Origin: Moraxellaceae bacterium AER2_44_116
Lineage (GTDB): Bacteria > Pseudomonadota > Gammaproteobacteria > Pseudomonadales > Moraxellaceae
Direction of reading: 5' to 3'
Assembly (NCBI GenBank): GCA_006546595.1
Contig: VIAD01000010.1
Location: 51,509-115,508 of the forward strand
DNA length: 64,000 nucleotides
This document shows, piece after piece, positions 62,592 through 64,000 of the stretch (its first letter is position 1; every line of letters starts with the position of its first letter). The notes beneath the pieces are model-generated. The model was not told the DNA's origin. It worked only from the letters and a program-made list of their open reading frames with translations, and ran no database searches. A program made the translations under genes and the position numbers.

Positions 62592-64000
62592 TTACGCCTT
62601 GTCTTCGGTCGCCGCTAAGCTCGCAGCAATTGCTTTTTGCTTTTTCTCTGCTAAGAAGAAGGCTGCAATTACTTCCGCGCCAGTCACGGGTTTTTCATCA
62701 GGCAAGAACGCACTGATATATTCACCAACGGTTTTCCATGTCTGTGTCGGCATGAGCAACGGTTCGTCCGCAGCAGCAACAGCCGCAGATGCCATCGCTT
62801 TCGTCACGCGTTTGGCTTTCACAGGCGCTTCAATTGCTTCTACTGTTGCAGTCTCAACGGGTGTGATTTCTTCAACCACAGTGACTTCAGTCGGAGAGGT
62901 TTCAACAACGGCTGTTTCTACGACAGATTCTGCAACAGCCTCAACCGTTGTTTCATCAACAACAGGGGATGCATCAGGAGAGACAGCATCTTCTATTGCT
63001 ATTTCTGCAACAGGAGCTTCTTCAGTCGTCGTGACAGTGACTTCGTTTTCAGTAGCAACGGTATCAACAGCAATAACTTCCACAACGGCTTCCGCTTGTT
63101 CCGCTGCGAGAGTTGCGGCTTCGGCGGCTGCTTGAGCAGCGCGTTCAGCTTCTTCACGCGCTGTTTGCTCTGCGACTAAACGCTCGGCTTCTTCACGTGC
63201 AGCTTGCTCGGCAGCGGCTTTTTCACGGCGGCGGCGTTCACGAGGATCGTTGGCAGCACGGACTGGCTCAGCAGGAACAGCAGGCGTCACTTCAACGACA
63301 GGGGCAACAATCGTTTCCACAATCGCTTCAACGACAACAGGTGCAATGTCAGCAACAGGCTCAGCAGCGATAACGACAGGTGTTTCAACTGCTGCTACTA
63401 CTGTTTCTTGAACTTCATTGCTTGCTGTATTTTCAGTGACAGTCTCAACCGCGACATCTGTGTTAGCTGTCGTTGCTTCTACTACTGGCACATCTTGACT
63501 GACCAATGCTTGTGTTGCGGCTTCTTGGCTGACTTCATTTTCGACTTGCGTCATAAAGTCTTGTACTACGTCAGAAACAACAACGGCTTCTGCGGTGGCT
63601 ACGTTCGCAGCAGGAGCTTCAGCCGTGACACGGGCGTCAATTAATACCTGTGGATCACGCTCACGCGGTGGACGTTGACGACGATTAAAGCCATGTCCAC
63701 CTTGACGGTCACGACGCGGACGATGTTGTTGATCTTCACCACCAAACTCTGGTGCTTGTGGTTGATTTTCCATCGCTGCATGCGTGCTTTCATTCATGTC
63801 CTGACGGGGTTGACGTGGCTCACGCGGTGGGCGTGGTTCACGTTGAGGACGTGGTGCAGGCTCATGACGATCTTGCTGTGGTACACGTGGCTCGCGAGCA
63901 TCACGAGTTTCGTTACTACGATAGTCATTTTCTTGACGCGGTGGACGTGGTTCACGTTGAGGACGTGGTGCAGGCTCATGACGATCTTGCTGTGGTACAC
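62592..64000 (-). CDS. rne: Ribonuclease E-like C-terminal scaffold region, 5' end outside window
   Basis: The frame stays open to base 64000, so about 470 C-terminal residues are present and the catalytic S1/RNase domain lies outside. The visible part is a disordered, Arg/Pro-rich segment with RRDRQGGHGFNRRQRPPRERD, then long Ala/Val/Glu/Thr-rich low-complexity sequence, NDPRERRRREKAAAEQAAREE, the RNase E tail motif that binds RNA and degradosome partners, and a final folded-looking end (TWKTVGEYISAFLPDEKPVTG). The most N-terminal visible part has a 38-residue tandem repeat. Location after kdsB-ptp-murB also fits rne. A different basic RNA-binding protein cannot be fully excluded. Confidence 0.72.
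   Translation of the reverse strand, partial: VPQQDRHEPAPRPQREPRPPRQENDYRSNETRDAREPRVPQQDRHEPAPRPQREPRPPREPRQPRQDMNESTHAAMENQPQAPEFGGEDQQHRPRRDRQGGHGFNRRQRPPRERDPQVLIDARVTAEAPAANVATAEAVVVSDVVQDFMTQVENEVSQEAATQALVSQDVPVVEATTANTDVAVETVTENTASNEVQETVVAAVETPVVIAAEPVADIAPVVVEAIVETIVAPVVEVTPAVPAEPVRAANDPRERRRREKAAAEQAAREEAERLVAEQTAREEAERAAQAAAEAATLAAEQAEAVVEVIAVDTVATENEVTVTTTEEAPVAEIAIEDAVSPDASPVVDETTVEAVAESVVETAVVETSPTEVTVVEEITPVETATVEAIEAPVKAKRVTKAMASAAVAAADEPLLMPTQTWKTVGEYISAFLPDEKPVTGAEVIAAFFLAEKKQKAIAASLAATEDKA

Noticed and set aside
62599..63373. Plus-strand open frames opposite the rne-like gene
   Set aside because: Their Ala/Ser/Thr-rich or Gln/Arg-rich compositions are shadows of the low-complexity minus-strand gene.
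63794..64000. A minus-strand open frame with HVLNVNH-like repeats
   Set aside because: It is a shifted frame of the tandem-repeat region; the Arg/Pro-rich frame continuing from 62592 is open through it and fits the RNase E tail.
1..64000. CRISPR arrays, tRNA and rRNA genes
   Set aside because: I saw no regularly spaced 25-40 bp repeats with unique spacers, and no cloverleaf or rRNA sequence in the intergenic regions.

Overview
The window looks like a moderately AT-rich gammaproteobacterial chromosome. It carries LpxH, LpxK, KdsB and MsbA (lipopolysaccharide), LolC/LolD (lipoprotein export), PBP1b with a neighbouring lipoprotein, PepN, MiaE and an RNase E-type C-terminus. The gene set, the very large NAD-glutamate dehydrogenase and the cyanobacterium-like genes and repeats would fit a sulfur bacterium of the Beggiatoa/Thiotrichales type, but no rRNA or taxonomic marker here proves that. 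No photosynthesis genes (reaction centre, bch, puf) are visible.

1-14943, accessory and most unusual. A 5'-truncated NarL-type histidine kinase and its response regulator are followed by a heme oxygenase and a degenerate GGDEF-EAL protein. Then comes a tight run of same-strand genes: a 1359-residue orphan protein, a 2Fe-2S ferredoxin, a V4R protein, a protein with three FFxxLPW-like motifs, a phycobiliprotein-like protein without the bilin-attaching cysteine, a second V4R protein, a Ser/Thr kinase with a C-terminal propeller-like part, an orphan, a dual-specificity-type phosphatase, and a ferredoxin-dependent bilin reductase (PcyA-fold) homologue whose expected catalytic residues are all substituted. 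Heme oxygenase, ferredoxin, reductase fold and phycobilin-binding fold together suggest a bilin-making or bilin-sensing system in a non-photosynthetic bacterium. Its core order (V4R, orphan, phycobiliprotein-like, V4R, with ferredoxin and kinase) resembles, from memory, the Synechocystis slr0144-slr0152 operon.

14951-21204, minus strand. A putative defence module: a 1511-residue SF1 helicase with a C-terminal DUF559/Vsr-like nuclease, an orphan partner, and a BrnT/BrnA toxin-antitoxin pair.

21396-41876, mostly housekeeping: mrcB and a TPR lipoprotein, a DUF2797 protein with pepN, gdhB, an output-less PAS-GAF-GAF-PAS sensor, rluE, icd, a TerD/TelA/TelA-like stress group, an LpxL-family acyltransferase and miaE.

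41877-46764: three paralogous secreted lipases with one lipase foldase, preceded by short direct repeats that look like a transposon end or an operator array.

46769-64000, core genes: lpxH, ppiB, glnS, a PilZ protein, lolCD, a DUF2062 protein, comEC, then exbB-exbD-msbA-lpxK-ycaR-kdsB-ptp-murB, and the 3' part of a convergent rne-like gene with a tandem-repeat tail. Intergenic spaces hold REP-like hairpins, two copies of a ~100-bp MITE-like element, and several strong intrinsic terminators.
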